Shown in pieces: positions 35,172-44,570 of a stretch of 64,000 nucleotides of DNA; the stretch's first letter is position 1, and every line of letters begins with the position of its first letter. The translations under genes were made by a program, and so were the position numbers. The stretch is taken from positions 1 through 64,000 of the forward strand of contig QFQD01000016.1 of the NCBI GenBank assembly GCA_003241485.1. Direction: 5' to 3'. Under the pieces are notes generated by a model, which had not been told where the DNA came from, searched no databases, and saw only the letters and a program-made list of their open reading frames with translations. Source of the stretch: Ancylobacter novellus. Its GTDB lineage: Bacteria; Pseudomonadota; Alphaproteobacteria; Rhizobiales; Xanthobacteraceae.

Positions 35172-36023
35172 ATGAAGGGTGAGGAGCCGGTGACGCAGGA
35201 CGGTGTGGCAAGGGAAGGCGCCAAGCGCAGCCGCGGGCTCGATCGCGCTTTCGAGATCCTCGAATTTCTGCGCACCCGCCGCCAGCCCATGCGCCCGAAC
35301 GAGATCGCCGCGGAGATGGGGGGCCCGCGCTCCTCCGTCTACGAACTCGTCAACCTGCTGCTGCGCCACGGCATGCTGGAATATTCCGGCGGCGATGGGC
35401 GCGTGTTCCTCGGCCGCCGGCTCTATTTCCTCGGCATGGCCTATTCCGCGCAGTTCGACCTGATGCGCGAGGCCGCCGCGCTGCTGCAGCGCCTTGCCGA
35501 GGAGACGCGCGAAACCTCGCAGATGTGCATGCTCGACGGCAACAAATACACCGTCGCCATGATGCGCGAGGGGCTGCGCTCCTTCCGCATTTCCTCCGAT
35601 GTCGGCGAGATCGTGCCGATTCCGTGGACCGCCTCGGGGCGCCTTCTGGTCGGCCATATGAGCGACGCGGAAATTCTCGCCCTCATCCCGCCCGAGGATT
35701 TCGTGCTGCCGAACGGCCGGCTGCTTGAGCCGGCGCAGTTCATCGCCGAGGCGCGCCGCGCCACGGCTGACGGGTTCTTCACCTTCAACAGCGCGGTGGA
35801 GAACTTCACCTATTGCTTCGCGGTGCCGGTGCATCAGGCCGATGGCGCCTGCATCGCCACGCTGTGCCTCGTCACCCCGCGCGAGGACGGGCTGCGAAAC
35901 CGTGACGCCTATCTGGACCGCCTGCTCGCCGCGGCCGGCGAACTCTCCGAGCAGCTCGGCTACCTGCCGGGCGGCGCCGCGGCTCTTCCCGACCGCCGAC
36001 GCCCCGGCAGCGCGCGGCCCTGA
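35172..36023 (+). CDS. IclR family transcriptional regulator
   Basis: This 283-residue regulator has a winged helix at about 20-85 (LDRAFEILEFLRTRRQPMRP, EIAAEMGGPRSSVYELVNLL) followed by the IclR effector domain (IPWTASGRLLVGHM, FAVPVHQADGACIATLCLV). The ATG at 35172 is preferred over a GTG at 35166. It probably controls the amino-acid ABC/RidA operon and the divergent PLP enzyme through the palindrome at 31653. Confidence 0.9.
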   Translation: MKGEEPVTQDGVAREGAKRSRGLDRAFEILEFLRTRRQPMRPNEIAAEMGGPRSSVYELVNLLLRHGMLEYSGGDGRVFLGRRLYFLGMAYSAQFDLMREAAALLQRLAEETRETSQMCMLDGNKYTVAMMREGLRSFRISSDVGEIVPIPWTASGRLLVGHMSDAEILALIPPEDFVLPNGRLLEPAQFIAEARRATADGFFTFNSAVENFTYCFAVPVHQADGACIATLCLVTPREDGLRNRDAYLDRLLAAAGELSEQLGYLPGGAAALPDRRRPGSARP

Positions 36024-36145
36024 CTCCCGCCAGCGCGCGCCGGCAGGCGTCGCGATGCGTAACCGAAAGGCCGGCGCCCGAGCGGGCGGTTGTGCATTGC
36101 GGGAACGGCGAGGTTCATGCTTACGTCCGCAAAGGGGGGAGTGGC

Positions 36146-36709
36146 ATGGAACCGCATATGACCGAGAGCGAGAGGGTTCTCTTCGAGAGCATCCTCGCGC
36201 GCGCCCGTTCCTATATGGAATTCGGCGCCGGCGGCAGCACCATTCTGGCTGACCGGCTGGTGCGCGGACCGGTCTATTCCGTGGAGTCAGACCGCGACTG
36301 GATCGCCAAGGTGCGTTCGCTGGCGGTCGAGAGCGACTATGAGCGCCGCTTCATCTTCGCCGACATCGGCCCGACGGGGCGCTGGGGGCGTCCGCTGAAG
36401 GGTCACGGCGAAGTCGATTATCTGAACTACCACAACAACATATGGGTCGACATCGACCGTAGCTTCGATGTCTATCTCATCGACGGCCGTTTCCGCGTCG
36501 CCTGTTTCTGCCAGGCGCTGCTGCGGGCGGGGCCGGAGGCGCGGCTGATGATCCACGACTACCGCTCACGCCCGCATTACCACCCCATCGAGACGGTGGC
36601 GGTGCCGGTCGCGGAGACCGAGGACCTGACCGTGTTCACCCGCAGGCCCGGCGTCGAGGACGAGCGGATACGCGCCCTCATCGAGCGCTATCACGACGTT
36701 GTCGACTGA
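36146..36709 (+). CDS. Unknown protein with SAM-methyltransferase-like fold
   Basis: This 187-residue protein starts after a strong AAAGGGGGGAG. An early YMEFGAGGSTILA resembles motif I of class I methyltransferases, and VYSVESDRDW resembles the acidic end of strand 2. Further on, DVYLIDGRFRVACFCQALL and MIHDYRSRPHYHPI are conserved-looking. It lacks an evident substrate domain. I do not know its function; it may bind nucleotide or sugar groups rather than methylate. Confidence 0.6.
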   Translation: MEPHMTESERVLFESILARARSYMEFGAGGSTILADRLVRGPVYSVESDRDWIAKVRSLAVESDYERRFIFADIGPTGRWGRPLKGHGEVDYLNYHNNIWVDIDRSFDVYLIDGRFRVACFCQALLRAGPEARLMIHDYRSRPHYHPIETVAVPVAETEDLTVFTRRPGVEDERIRALIERYHDVVD

Positions 36710-36723
36710 GCGGCCGTCAGCTC

Positions 36724-36745
36724 CCTCGCCCCTGCCGGCGCGAGG
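36724..36745. terminator. Stem-loop between convergent genes
   Basis: CCTCGC (36724-36729) pairs with GCGAGG (36740-36745), between the convergent stops at 36709 and 36794. There is no T run, so function is uncertain. Confidence 0.35.
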
Positions 36746-36793
36746 CAGTGACGAGATTGCGCTGAAAATCGCCCGGAACCGGGGCGCCCCCCT

Positions 36794-38281
36794 TTAGCTG
36801 ACGCGCACGATCCCCGGCGGCTTCCAGCTGCCATGGCCGGGCGGCAGGATGGAGGGGGTGCCCTCCTTCGGCCAGTAGAGCCGCATGACCAGATAGATCG
36901 GCCCGTCCGGCGCGGGCAGCCAGTTCGCCTGCTTGTCGGCGCCCGGCGAATCCTTCTGCACATAGAGGGTCAGCGAGCCGTCCGGAGCTGTCTTCAAGCC
37001 CGGCAACATCGGCGAGTTGATGAGGTAGCGGTTGATCGGGTTGTCGACCAGCAGCTGGGTCTTGCCGTCATACATGGTCACCGACCAGAAGGCGTTGACC
37101 GGCGGCAGTCCGCCCTTGGGGAAGGTGATGGTGTAGCGGTGCTTCGACCCGTCAAGCGCCTGCCCGTCCGCATCGACGCGGGTCGCGGGGTAGACCGCTT
37201 CGGCGGCGTCATTGCCATAGATGCCGAGCTTGGCCCCGGCGGCGCGCAGCAGCCAGTCGCCGTGAAAGAAGTTGGCGTCGCCGAAAGCCGAGCCAACCCG
37301 CCAGCCATTGACGTCGGCGCCGACATTGGCCGCCGCCTCTTCCACCTTCTGCTCGCCATCCTTCAGCCCGGCCAGCACCTCCATCTGCTCGTCATAGCCG
37401 AGGTCCTGGATGCGGAAATTGCGGCCGGGGCCGACGCCGATGCGGGCGAGTTCCTGCCGGATCCAGCGCTCTTCCGGCAAGGCCGGCGCGAAGCGCAGCG
37501 CGAAGTCGAGATAGTCGAAGAACTCGGTGCTGTAGCGCTCGCGCGAGAAGGCGGGGAAGCGGAAATGCCGGACCGGCTGCGGCGCGCCCTTGCCGAGAAA
37601 GGTGGTGAGCGGCTGCGCCTTGTAGCCGGCCTGCACCTTCTTCACATTGTCCATGTCGGCGGCGTCGAACAGCTGGGTGCGGAAAAGCACCAGCGAGAAA
37701 TAGGTGCTGGAGCGGAACACGCCGTCTATGCCGGCGGGGGCGGTGCCGGTCCAGCGCGGCGGCACCACGAGGTAGTTGCCCGCCTTGCTGCCGGTCGCCC
37801 GGCTGCCGACATAGCCGTAATTATAGGTGTTGCCGTCGCAGAACTGCACCGAATAGTAGCGCTTCGGGTCGACATCCGGCACCGAGATCACCATCGGCTC
37901 GGCCCTGAGGTCCAGCCACACCATGGAGTAGGGGGTGTCGCTGTTGGGGGTGGGGATCGCCGTGTCGCGCGGGGTGAAAACGCGTGCCGAGTTGACCAGC
38001 GTGTTGAACGGCGCCTTCCACTGGCCGGATTTCCGGTTCAGCACGAAGTCGTTCATCACGCCGTAATTCATCACCAGCGGCAGGCCGTAGATGTAGCCGG
38101 CTTCGGCGATCGCCCGGGCGCTGAAGAAGCCGGGCCGGTTGGCGCTGGCTGGCGTGGGGCTGCTCCCCGGCGCGCTGGTCTGGGCGAGCGCGGCGGTGCC
38201 GGCGAAGGCCGGCGCCAGGGCCGCCAGAGCGGAAGTGCGAAGCATAGCGCGACGAGTGAACACGGGCGGATCCTCAACCAT
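36794..38281 (-). CDS. DUF1254/DUF1214 domain protein, exported
   Basis: This 495-residue protein has a Tat-like leader (TRRAMLRTSALAALAP, cleavage near ALAQ). The DUF1254 part is recognisable from AYIYGLPLVMNYG-like and FNTLVNSARVFTPRDTAIPT segments. The C-terminal DUF1214 part has GLPPVNAFWSVTMYDGK, LINSPMLPGLKTAPDGSLTL and WLPAPDGPIYLVMRLYWP. The start at 38281 follows GGGAGG with correct spacing. The family is widespread in bacteria with no settled function. It is a single-gene unit here. Confidence 0.85.
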   Translation of the reverse strand: MVEDPPVFTRRAMLRTSALAALAPAFAGTAALAQTSAPGSSPTPASANRPGFFSARAIAEAGYIYGLPLVMNYGVMNDFVLNRKSGQWKAPFNTLVNSARVFTPRDTAIPTPNSDTPYSMVWLDLRAEPMVISVPDVDPKRYYSVQFCDGNTYNYGYVGSRATGSKAGNYLVVPPRWTGTAPAGIDGVFRSSTYFSLVLFRTQLFDAADMDNVKKVQAGYKAQPLTTFLGKGAPQPVRHFRFPAFSRERYSTEFFDYLDFALRFAPALPEERWIRQELARIGVGPGRNFRIQDLGYDEQMEVLAGLKDGEQKVEEAAANVGADVNGWRVGSAFGDANFFHGDWLLRAAGAKLGIYGNDAAEAVYPATRVDADGQALDGSKHRYTITFPKGGLPPVNAFWSVTMYDGKTQLLVDNPINRYLINSPMLPGLKTAPDGSLTLYVQKDSPGADKQANWLPAPDGPIYLVMRLYWPKEGTPSILPPGHGSWKPPGIVRVS

Positions 38282-38487
38282 TCTGCACCTCCCGGCGGGC
38301 AAGCGCCTTCCGGGATCGGGAGCGACAAGGGCAAGCTATCCGCAAACTTTGTGGCACGAAATCGCGAATGAGCGCATGGCCCGCAACTTTTTGCCGTCGG
38401 CCGGCCCTGCCGCTGCGGCAGGCTTTGCGCAGGGATGTTAGCCGGCGCATCCATTGCGCGCCGGCGTGTCCGTCTCCTGCCCCAGCG

Positions 38488-39078
38488 TCAGTCGATGACG
38501 GCGTAATGCGCGTCGGTCGGCAGGCCGCCATTGATCGGGGTGATGTCCTGCGGGCAGGCGGAGAACACCACGATGCAGTCGCGTGCCGCGCGCAGCACCA
38601 CCTTGTCGCCCGGCTTGGAGGGCGGTGTGCCCTGCACCAGTCTGTAGTCGCCCTCGATCGGGATGTTCATGAACAGGTTCAGCGGCTGCGGGATGTGGCC
38701 GAAGTCGAGGCCGAGTTCCGCCAGCGCCTCGATCATGTTGTCCGCGCAGTTGCGGTGGTACTCGGTGCAGCCGAGATGCTCGTAGCGCCAGCGGTCGCAG
38801 GCGGCCATGATGGTGTCGTGGATGCCGGACGAGCTATCCGCCTCCATGACGAGGATCGGCTCGCGGCGATTGGTGTAGAGCGTCGAACCCACCGCCGGCA
38901 TCAGCCGGCTGGTCTCCACCCGCGTGTGCATCATCGACATGTGGTGGTCGAGATCCTCGGGGCAGAAGGCCCAGGTGTCGACGACCTGCGTGCCGGAGGT
39001 ATTGATCACCTCGATGGCCTGGCCGGCCTTCAGGTGCACGGCCTTGCCGTGGCGGGCGGGAATGGTTTCGATGGACAT
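38488..39078 (-). CDS. DUF1989 / urea carboxylase-associated family protein
   Basis: This 196-residue protein carries the DUF1989 signatures VVDTWAFCPEDLDHHMSMMH, TNRREPILVM, GIHDTIMAACD (His87, Cys94) and GCTEYHRNCADNM (Cys104, His108, Cys111). Some members of this family, working as pairs, form carboxyguanidine deiminase in guanidine breakdown. Here only one such gene is present, beside an agmatinase (65 bp) and an amino-acid ABC transporter. The start at 39078 follows AAGGTG. Role in metabolism of a guanidino or urea-related compound is inference. Confidence 0.82.
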   Translation of the reverse strand: MSIETIPARHGKAVHLKAGQAIEVINTSGTQVVDTWAFCPEDLDHHMSMMHTRVETSRLMPAVGSTLYTNRREPILVMEADSSSGIHDTIMAACDRWRYEHLGCTEYHRNCADNMIEALAELGLDFGHIPQPLNLFMNIPIEGDYRLVQGTPPSKPGDKVVLRAARDCIVVFSACPQDITPINGGLPTDAHYAVID

Positions 39079-39143
39079 GGAAGGCACCTTTGTAATTGCG
39101 GGTGGTTTCCCTCTCTTCGGCAAGAGGGACTAAGTGGTGGGCG

Positions 39144-40100
39144 TCACGCCCTCGCGCGCCGCCGCGCGGCCCAGCGCGGCTGGTCGCAAATATGGGCGAG
39201 AAACTCGATGACGGTAACCGCGCCGAGATAGGCAGTGACGCCGGTGCCGACATCGAGCGGCGGATTCACCTCGACGAAATCGAAGGCGACGACCTCGTAA
39301 TTCTCGGCGATGGCCTTCAGGCTGTCGCGCAGCTCGGCATAGCTCATGCCGTTTGGCTCGGCGGAGACGCAGCCGGGCACCAGCGACATGTCGAGCGCGT
39401 CCACGTCGATCGAGACATAGACCCTGGATTCCTTCGGCAGCAGCGTGCCGATGCCGGCCGGGCCGAGGGCGCGGAACTCGCCCATCGGGATGACGCGATT
39501 GCCGTCGTTCTCCACGTCTTCCATCGCCGGCCGCGCCGAGCGCAGGCTGCGGATGCCGATCTGGGTCAGGCTGAGCTTGGTCGGCAGGGCGTTGATGTGC
39601 CGGAAGGCGTGGCCATTGGTGTAGCGCAGCCCGTCGTCGAAATCGGCATAGTCGCTATGGGCATCGAAGTGCAGCACATGCACCGGCTCTTCCAGCGCGC
39701 GGAAAACGGGATAGGTGATCGAGTGATCGCCCCCCAGCACCACCGGCAGCGCACCGGAGGCGAGGATCGCCTTCACGTCGGCGGTGATGTTGTCGAAGGT
39801 GGCCTCGACATTGGTCGGCTGCACGTCGACGTCGCCGCAGTCCACGATGCGCCGGCCCGTCAGTTCCTCGACGAGATAGGAGCGCTTGGTCTCGGGATCG
39901 TAGATGCCGGTGGAGCCGAAGCGCAGCGAATGCTCGCGCAGCGCGCGCGGTGCCATGCGCGAGCCGGGCAGGAAGGGTGAGCCCTCGTCGAAGGGCACGC
40001 CGAGCACGGCGATGTCGGCGTCGATGCTGGAAAGGTCCTCGACGATCGGCCCGCGCAGGAAGCTCGGTATGCCGACATAGGGGCGATTGACGCGGGACAT
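39144..40100 (-). CDS. speB: Agmatinase family ureohydrolase 1
   Basis: This 318-residue ureohydrolase has all manganese ligands: His126 (GGDHS), Asp146, His148 and Asp150 (HFDAHSDY), and Asp232 and Asp234 (SIDVDALD). The family hydrolyses guanidino compounds (agmatine, guanidinobutyrate, guanidinopropionate and others) to urea and an amine. It lies at the end of a leftward ABC transporter operon, 12 bp after the ATPase stop. The substrate cannot be told from sequence alone. Confidence 0.88.
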   Translation of the reverse strand: MSRVNRPYVGIPSFLRGPIVEDLSSIDADIAVLGVPFDEGSPFLPGSRMAPRALREHSLRFGSTGIYDPETKRSYLVEELTGRRIVDCGDVDVQPTNVEATFDNITADVKAILASGALPVVLGGDHSITYPVFRALEEPVHVLHFDAHSDYADFDDGLRYTNGHAFRHINALPTKLSLTQIGIRSLRSARPAMEDVENDGNRVIPMGEFRALGPAGIGTLLPKESRVYVSIDVDALDMSLVPGCVSAEPNGMSYAELRDSLKAIAENYEVVAFDFVEVNPPLDVGTGVTAYLGAVTVIEFLAHICDQPRWAARRRARA

Positions 40101-40112
40101 GGGCGGGCTCCG

Positions 40113-40904
40113 TCAGGAAGCGGATCGTGCGTCGCGGTGCGACAGCACAAGGTCGAGAAAACCCTTCAGGCGCGGGTCGCGCGGCGCGTCGATGATCTGC
40201 CGCGCCGGGCCTTCCTCGATGAGGCGGCCCCGGTCCATGAAGGCGATGCGGTCGGCGACGTTGGCGGCGAAGCCGATTTCATGGGTCACCACCAGCATGG
40301 TGGTGCCGGCCTCGGCGAGCTGGCGCAGCACGGCCAAAACCTCGCCGACCAGCTCCGGGTCGAGCGCCGAGGTCGGCTCGTCGAACAGCATCAGGGCCGG
40401 GTCCATGGCCAGCGCGCGGGCGATGGCGACGCGCTGCCTCTGCCCGCCGGACAGCGAATGGGGGTAGCGCTCGGCCTTGTCGCCGAGGCCGAGCCGGGTG
40501 AGCAGCTCGCGCCCGCGCCGGGCGGCTTCCTCGCGCGGGCGCTTCAGCACGACCACTTGCGGGCGCACCACATTTTCCAGCGCGGTGAGGTGCGGCCACA
40601 GGTTCAGCTGCTGGAAGACGAGGCCGATCTTCGGGCGGATGCGGTCGATCTCGCGGGGCGACTGGCGGCGCACCACCGCGCCCTCGCGCGTCCGGCCGAA
40701 GGGCTGGCCGGCGACCTCGATGAAGCCGTCATCGGGCTGCTCCAGCCAGGTGAGGCAGCGCAGGAAGGTGCTCTTGCCGCAGCCGGACGGGCCGATCAGC
40801 GCGACGATTTCGCCCTGCTGGATCTCCAGATAGACGGAATCGAGCGCGGTGGTGGTGCGGAAATTCTTGGTGAGGCCTTCGACCTTCAGGGCGGGAACAC
40901 TCAT
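40113..40904 (-). CDS. Amino acid ABC transporter ATP-binding protein
   Basis: This 263-residue ATPase has Walker A GPSGCGKST, signature LSGGQRQR and Walker B LMLFDEPTSALD. Its start overlaps the permease stop as ATGA. It works with the two permeases and the binding protein upstream, presumably importing the substrate of the flanking ureohydrolases. Confidence 0.93.
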   Translation of the reverse strand: MSVPALKVEGLTKNFRTTTALDSVYLEIQQGEIVALIGPSGCGKSTFLRCLTWLEQPDDGFIEVAGQPFGRTREGAVVRRQSPREIDRIRPKIGLVFQQLNLWPHLTALENVVRPQVVVLKRPREEAARRGRELLTRLGLGDKAERYPHSLSGGQRQRVAIARALAMDPALMLFDEPTSALDPELVGEVLAVLRQLAEAGTTMLVVTHEIGFAANVADRIAFMDRGRLIEEGPARQIIDAPRDPRLKGFLDLVLSHRDARSAS

Positions 40905-41623
40905 CGCGCGGGTCTCCGCTCAAGCGACAGATAGCGGTCGGCGATCTTGTTGCGGGTGACATTCTCCGTCTGTGCGAGCCCCACACGCTTTTCCAGCCGG
41001 CGCGAGGCTTCCGCGATGGTGGCGGCGATCAGCCAGTAGATCAGCGTCACCGCGGCGAACACCTCGAAGGGGGCGAAGGTGTTCCCCTGCACGACGAGGC
41101 TCTGATAGGTCAGCTCCGGCACGGTGATGGAGGAGAGCACGGCGCTCTCCTTCATCATGGTCAGCGTCATGTTGGTCGAAGGCGGGATGATGGTGCGCAT
41201 CACCTGCGGGCCGACGATGTGGCGCATCGCCTGCGCCGGCGACATGCCGATGGCGCGCGCGCTCTCGAACTGGCCGCGCGGCAGGGCGAGGATCGCCGCT
41301 CGCACGATCTCCGCATAATAGGCGCTGACGAACAGCGACAGCGCCAGCGTACCGGCGAACATGGCCGGCATGCGCAGCCCCGAGAAGGGCAGGCCGTAAT
41401 AGACGAGGAACAGGATGATGATGAAAGGGATGTTGCGCAGCACCTCGACATAGGTGCCGGCGATCGCCCGTGCGATGCGCGAGGGCGCCATCGCCAGCAG
41501 CGCCACGGCGATGCCGAGGATATAGCCGAATACGAAGGCCATCGCCGTGACCTGCACGGTGAGCAGGGCGCCCTTCAGCAATATGTCCCAGTAATCGAGC
41601 AGCAGCAGCGGTTCAAAGCGCAT
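40901..41623 (-). CDS. Amino acid ABC transporter permease 2
   Basis: This 240-residue permease has the EAA motif ESARAIGMSPAQAMRHIVGP and VLRNIPFIIILFLVYYGLP. The C-terminal tail continues past the last helix with a basic segment. It starts 3 bases after its partner's stop. Confidence 0.92.
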   Translation of the reverse strand: MRFEPLLLLDYWDILLKGALLTVQVTAMAFVFGYILGIAVALLAMAPSRIARAIAGTYVEVLRNIPFIIILFLVYYGLPFSGLRMPAMFAGTLALSLFVSAYYAEIVRAAILALPRGQFESARAIGMSPAQAMRHIVGPQVMRTIIPPSTNMTLTMMKESAVLSSITVPELTYQSLVVQGNTFAPFEVFAAVTLIYWLIAATIAEASRRLEKRVGLAQTENVTRNKIADRYLSLERRPAR

Positions 41624-41626
41624 GGG

Positions 41627-42286
41627 TCAGGCCCTCGCCAGGGAGAAGCGGGCCTCGGCCACCTTGCCGGCGAGGCTGATGACCAGATTGAGCAGCAGGA
41701 AGATCAGCGCCGCGCCGACCAGCGTCTCGAACGGGCGGAAGCTTGAGGCCGCGATCTGCTGGGCGGTGCGCAGCACCTCGATCACGGTGATGACCGACAA
41801 GAGCGCGGTGCCCTTCACCACGATGGTCGCCTCGTTGATAAGCACCGGCACCACGCGGCGGAACACCTGCGGCAGCACCACCTTGCGCCAGATGGCGCGC
41901 GGCGGCAGGCCGAGCGCGGTGGAGGCCTCGATCTGGCCGGGGTCGATGGTGGAGAGCCCGCCGCGCAGCGTCTCCGACACGAAGACCATGGAATTGAACG
42001 AGATGGCGGCGACGCCGGCCACCTGCGGCGACATGTCGAGGCCGATGGCGGGTAGGACGTAATAGGCGATGAAGATCTGGATCAGCAGCGGCGTGCCGCG
42101 CACGAAGCTGATGATGACGGCGATCACCGTGTTCACCACCGGCAGCTTGGCGGCGCGCAGCACGGTGAGGCTGGTGCCCAGGATCAGCGAGATCACCATG
42201 ATGATCAGCGCCAGCTTGATGTTCACCAGCGAGGCGTCGATGAGACGCGGCAGGATGGAGAGGAGATAGTCGACATTGAACTTCAA
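41627..42286 (-). CDS. Amino acid ABC transporter permease 1
   Basis: This 219-residue permease has the EAA motif EASTALGLPPRAIWRKVVLP. The start appears to be a TTG at 42286 (MKFNVDYLL), with GGAG about ten bases upstream; no ATG fits the family length. It is separated from the binding-protein gene by 200 bp containing a strong stem-loop. Confidence 0.9.
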   Translation of the reverse strand: MKFNVDYLLSILPRLIDASLVNIKLALIIMVISLILGTSLTVLRAAKLPVVNTVIAVIISFVRGTPLLIQIFIAYYVLPAIGLDMSPQVAGVAAISFNSMVFVSETLRGGLSTIDPGQIEASTALGLPPRAIWRKVVLPQVFRRVVPVLINEATIVVKGTALLSVITVIEVLRTAQQIAASSFRPFETLVGAALIFLLLNLVISLAGKVAEARFSLARA

Positions 42287-42440
42287 GAGCGCACGTCTCC
42301 TCTCGTTCTGACAAGCCGCGGACGGGTTGCCCGGTCACAGGCATCCGCCGTGCCGCCGCCGCTGTGCTGGTGCCGTCATGGCCGGAGGGAGCCGGCCACC
42401 CGCGCCCTGGCGTTGTTCGGGCGCCCTACGGCGGACGCGG

Positions 42441-42465
42441 CTCTCCGGAGCGGTGCCCCGGAGAG
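42441..42465 (-). terminator. Stem-loop between binding-protein and permease genes
   Basis: CTCTCCGG (42441-42448) and CCGGAGAG (42458-42465) form a perfect 8-bp stem with a 9-base loop. Placed after the binding-protein gene within the operon, it probably protects or partly terminates the transcript so that more binding protein is made. Confidence 0.55.
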
Positions 42466-42486
42466 GACGTTCGGGTGCGCGTCGCC

Positions 42487-43341
42487 TCACTCGGCGCCGG
42501 GCGGGAGGTAGCCGGAATCGGGAATCTTCATCTCGAAGCCGAACCACTTCTTCTGCAGCGTGGCGAGACGGCCGTCGTCGCGCATCTTCTTGATGACCGC
42601 GGAGATGGCGTCGCGCAGGTCCTTGTCGTCCGGGCGCGTCACCCAGGCGAGATAGGGGTAGCCGCCATCCTTCGGGGTGGCGACGGCGAGCTCGAACAGC
42701 TCCGGCTTTTCCTTCACCGCGACGGCCAGCGCCGGCAGCGACTGCATGACGGCGTCGACCTCGCCATTGGCGAGCGCGACATAGGATTCGGGGAAGGAGG
42801 TGAACAGCTTCAGTTCCTTGAAGCCGGTGCCGCCAGCCGCCTTCAGCTTCTCGTCGAGGGCGCGGGCCACCGGCTCGGTGGAGGAGGCGAGCTGCGTCGC
42901 CATCACCTTGCCGTTGAAGTCCTCGATCTTGTTGATCGCCTCGCCCTTGCGCTTCATCGTGTAGGGCATGCCGTCGGCGATCGGGAAGGTGTAGGCGTAG
43001 CGCTTGGCGCGCTCCTCGTTGATGCCCACCGTGGTGGCGACGAAATCGAACTTGCCGGCCAGCACGCCCGGCAGGATGCCCTGCCAGGGCAGGTCGAGCT
43101 GGTTCAGCTTCTTCACGCCGAGTTCCTGCACCACGACGGCGAGGATGTCGGAGCCGTAGCCGACGATCTTGCCGTCCTGCACGAATTCGAAGGGCGGGAA
43201 GGCGGCCTCGGTGCCGACCGTGAGCTCGCCGGTGCGCTTGATCTTCTCAAGCGTGGTCTCGGCGCGGGCGGGCAGGCTGAACGAGGCGACGCAGGCGGCG
43301 CCTGCGGCGAACATGAGCACTCTGCGGCACATCTGTGACAT
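42487..43341 (-). CDS. Amino acid ABC transporter substrate-binding protein
   Basis: This 284-residue periplasmic protein has signal peptide ending ...SLPARA. The SBP_bac_3 fold is seen in LTVGTEAAFPPFEFVQDG, VGYGSDILAVVVQELG and LAGKFDFVATTVGINEER. It is the first gene after the second agmatinase gene and heads the transporter operon. Confidence 0.88.
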   Translation of the reverse strand: MSQMCRRVLMFAAGAACVASFSLPARAETTLEKIKRTGELTVGTEAAFPPFEFVQDGKIVGYGSDILAVVVQELGVKKLNQLDLPWQGILPGVLAGKFDFVATTVGINEERAKRYAYTFPIADGMPYTMKRKGEAINKIEDFNGKVMATQLASSTEPVARALDEKLKAAGGTGFKELKLFTSFPESYVALANGEVDAVMQSLPALAVAVKEKPELFELAVATPKDGGYPYLAWVTRPDDKDLRDAISAVIKKMRDDGRLATLQKKWFGFEMKIPDSGYLPPGAE

Positions 43342-43428
43342 GGCACGACCCTCTGGTTATCGTCTCGTTGGCAAGGAATGTCCCGGAGTCGGGGGCAACT
43401 CCGGGACGCGGACGCGGCAAGGCTCCGC

Positions 43429-44418
43429 TCAGGGAGCCACGATGGTCGCGGGATCGACCTTCGGCGCGTCGAAATAGTCCGCCCGCACCGCCGCGCCGAT
43501 CAGGTTCACGATCAGGCGGCCGGCGGTGATGCAGGTGATCATGTTGACGTCGGTCGAGGGGGTGATCTCGACGATGTCCATGCCCACGACGCGACCCTTG
43601 CCGACGAGGCCATGGATGAGCCTGCGCACCTGATGGAAGGTGAGCCCGCCGGGGGCGGGACCCTCGACCGCCGGCATCACGCTGGGGTCGAGGCCGTCCG
43701 CGTCGATGGTGATGTAGTATTTGCCGCCATCGGGAATGCGCGCGAGCACGGCGTCGATGCCGTTGTCGTGCACCTCGAAGGCCGGGATGATGTTGGCGCC
43801 ATAGGCGGCCGCCGCCTCGAATTCCTCCGTGCGGCCCGAGCCCTGGGCGCGGATGCCGATCTGGAAGATATCGGTGATGTGGGCCATCTCGGAAGCGCGG
43901 CGGATCGGGCTGGAGAGGCCGTCGCGCACGCCGTTCACATGGTCGCGCCAGTCGATATGCGCATCGACCTGGATCAGCGTGATCGGGCCCTCATCCTCGA
44001 AGGCGCGCAGGATCGGGATCGGGATGCCGTGATCGCCGCCGATGGTGATCGGCATGGCGCCAGCCTTGAGGATCTTGCGCACCGCCTGCTCGGCGCGGAC
44101 ATAGTGGCTGGTCAGGTCGGTCATGTCGGCGGGCACATTGCCCACATCGACCGCCTTCACCGCACGCCGGTCATAGATCGGGCCGCCGACATCGACATCG
44201 TAGCGTTCGAGATGGCGCGAGATGCGGTCGGTCACCGCGCGCACCGCATCCGGCGCCTTGGTCTGGTCGTTGGTGATGGCACCGGCATGATAGGCGCTGC
44301 CATAGGGAATGCCGAGAAAGGCGATGTGCGCGTCGAGATTGTCGAGATCCGTCGAGATCGGCGCGAAGAGGAAGCTCTGGTGAGCCTTCGAGGGCTCGAC
44401 GGTGAGCGGCAGGGCCAT
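43429..44418 (-). CDS. speB: Agmatinase family ureohydrolase 2
   Basis: This 329-residue protein has manganese ligands His130 (GGDHG), Asp152, His154 and Asp156 (QVDAHIDW), and Asp239 and Asp241 (TIDADGLDP). It is only distantly similar to ureohydrolase 1 and closer in pattern to guanidinobutyrase/guanidinopropionase-like enzymes (HAGAITNDQTKAPDAVR). It is divergent from a LysR gene and upstream of the ABC transporter. GGGAGG precedes the ATG. Confidence 0.88.
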   Translation of the reverse strand: MALPLTVEPSKAHQSFLFAPISTDLDNLDAHIAFLGIPYGSAYHAGAITNDQTKAPDAVRAVTDRISRHLERYDVDVGGPIYDRRAVKAVDVGNVPADMTDLTSHYVRAEQAVRKILKAGAMPITIGGDHGIPIPILRAFEDEGPITLIQVDAHIDWRDHVNGVRDGLSSPIRRASEMAHITDIFQIGIRAQGSGRTEEFEAAAAYGANIIPAFEVHDNGIDAVLARIPDGGKYYITIDADGLDPSVMPAVEGPAPGGLTFHQVRRLIHGLVGKGRVVGMDIVEITPSTDVNMITCITAGRLIVNLIGAAVRADYFDAPKVDPATIVAP

Positions 44419-44554
44419 GTGACCTCCCAGGGGTCGGAGCGGCGCGGCGCCGGCAGGCGTCCACGCCGCAATGCGAAACCGAACGCAACCATCTGCGTGC
44501 CCTGACGCTAGGACCCCATGCGCGGATTAAAAATGTCGCAGTTGGAAACCATGC

Positions 44555-44569
44555 TTGTATAATGTGCAA
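44555..44569. promoter_or_regulatory. Candidate LysR box and -10 of the LysR gene
   Basis: TTGTATAATGTGCAA has TTGYA/TRCAA half-sites and contains a T-N11-A core. TATAAT at 44558-44563 inside it is a consensus -10. Transcription would start at or next to the ATG at 44571, so the LysR message may be leaderless. Confidence 0.45.
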
Positions 44570-44570
44570 C

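Noticed and set aside
42441..42465. Riboswitch in the 200-bp gap between SBP and permease
   Set aside because: Only one simple hairpin is visible; position within the operon fits mRNA processing or partial termination.
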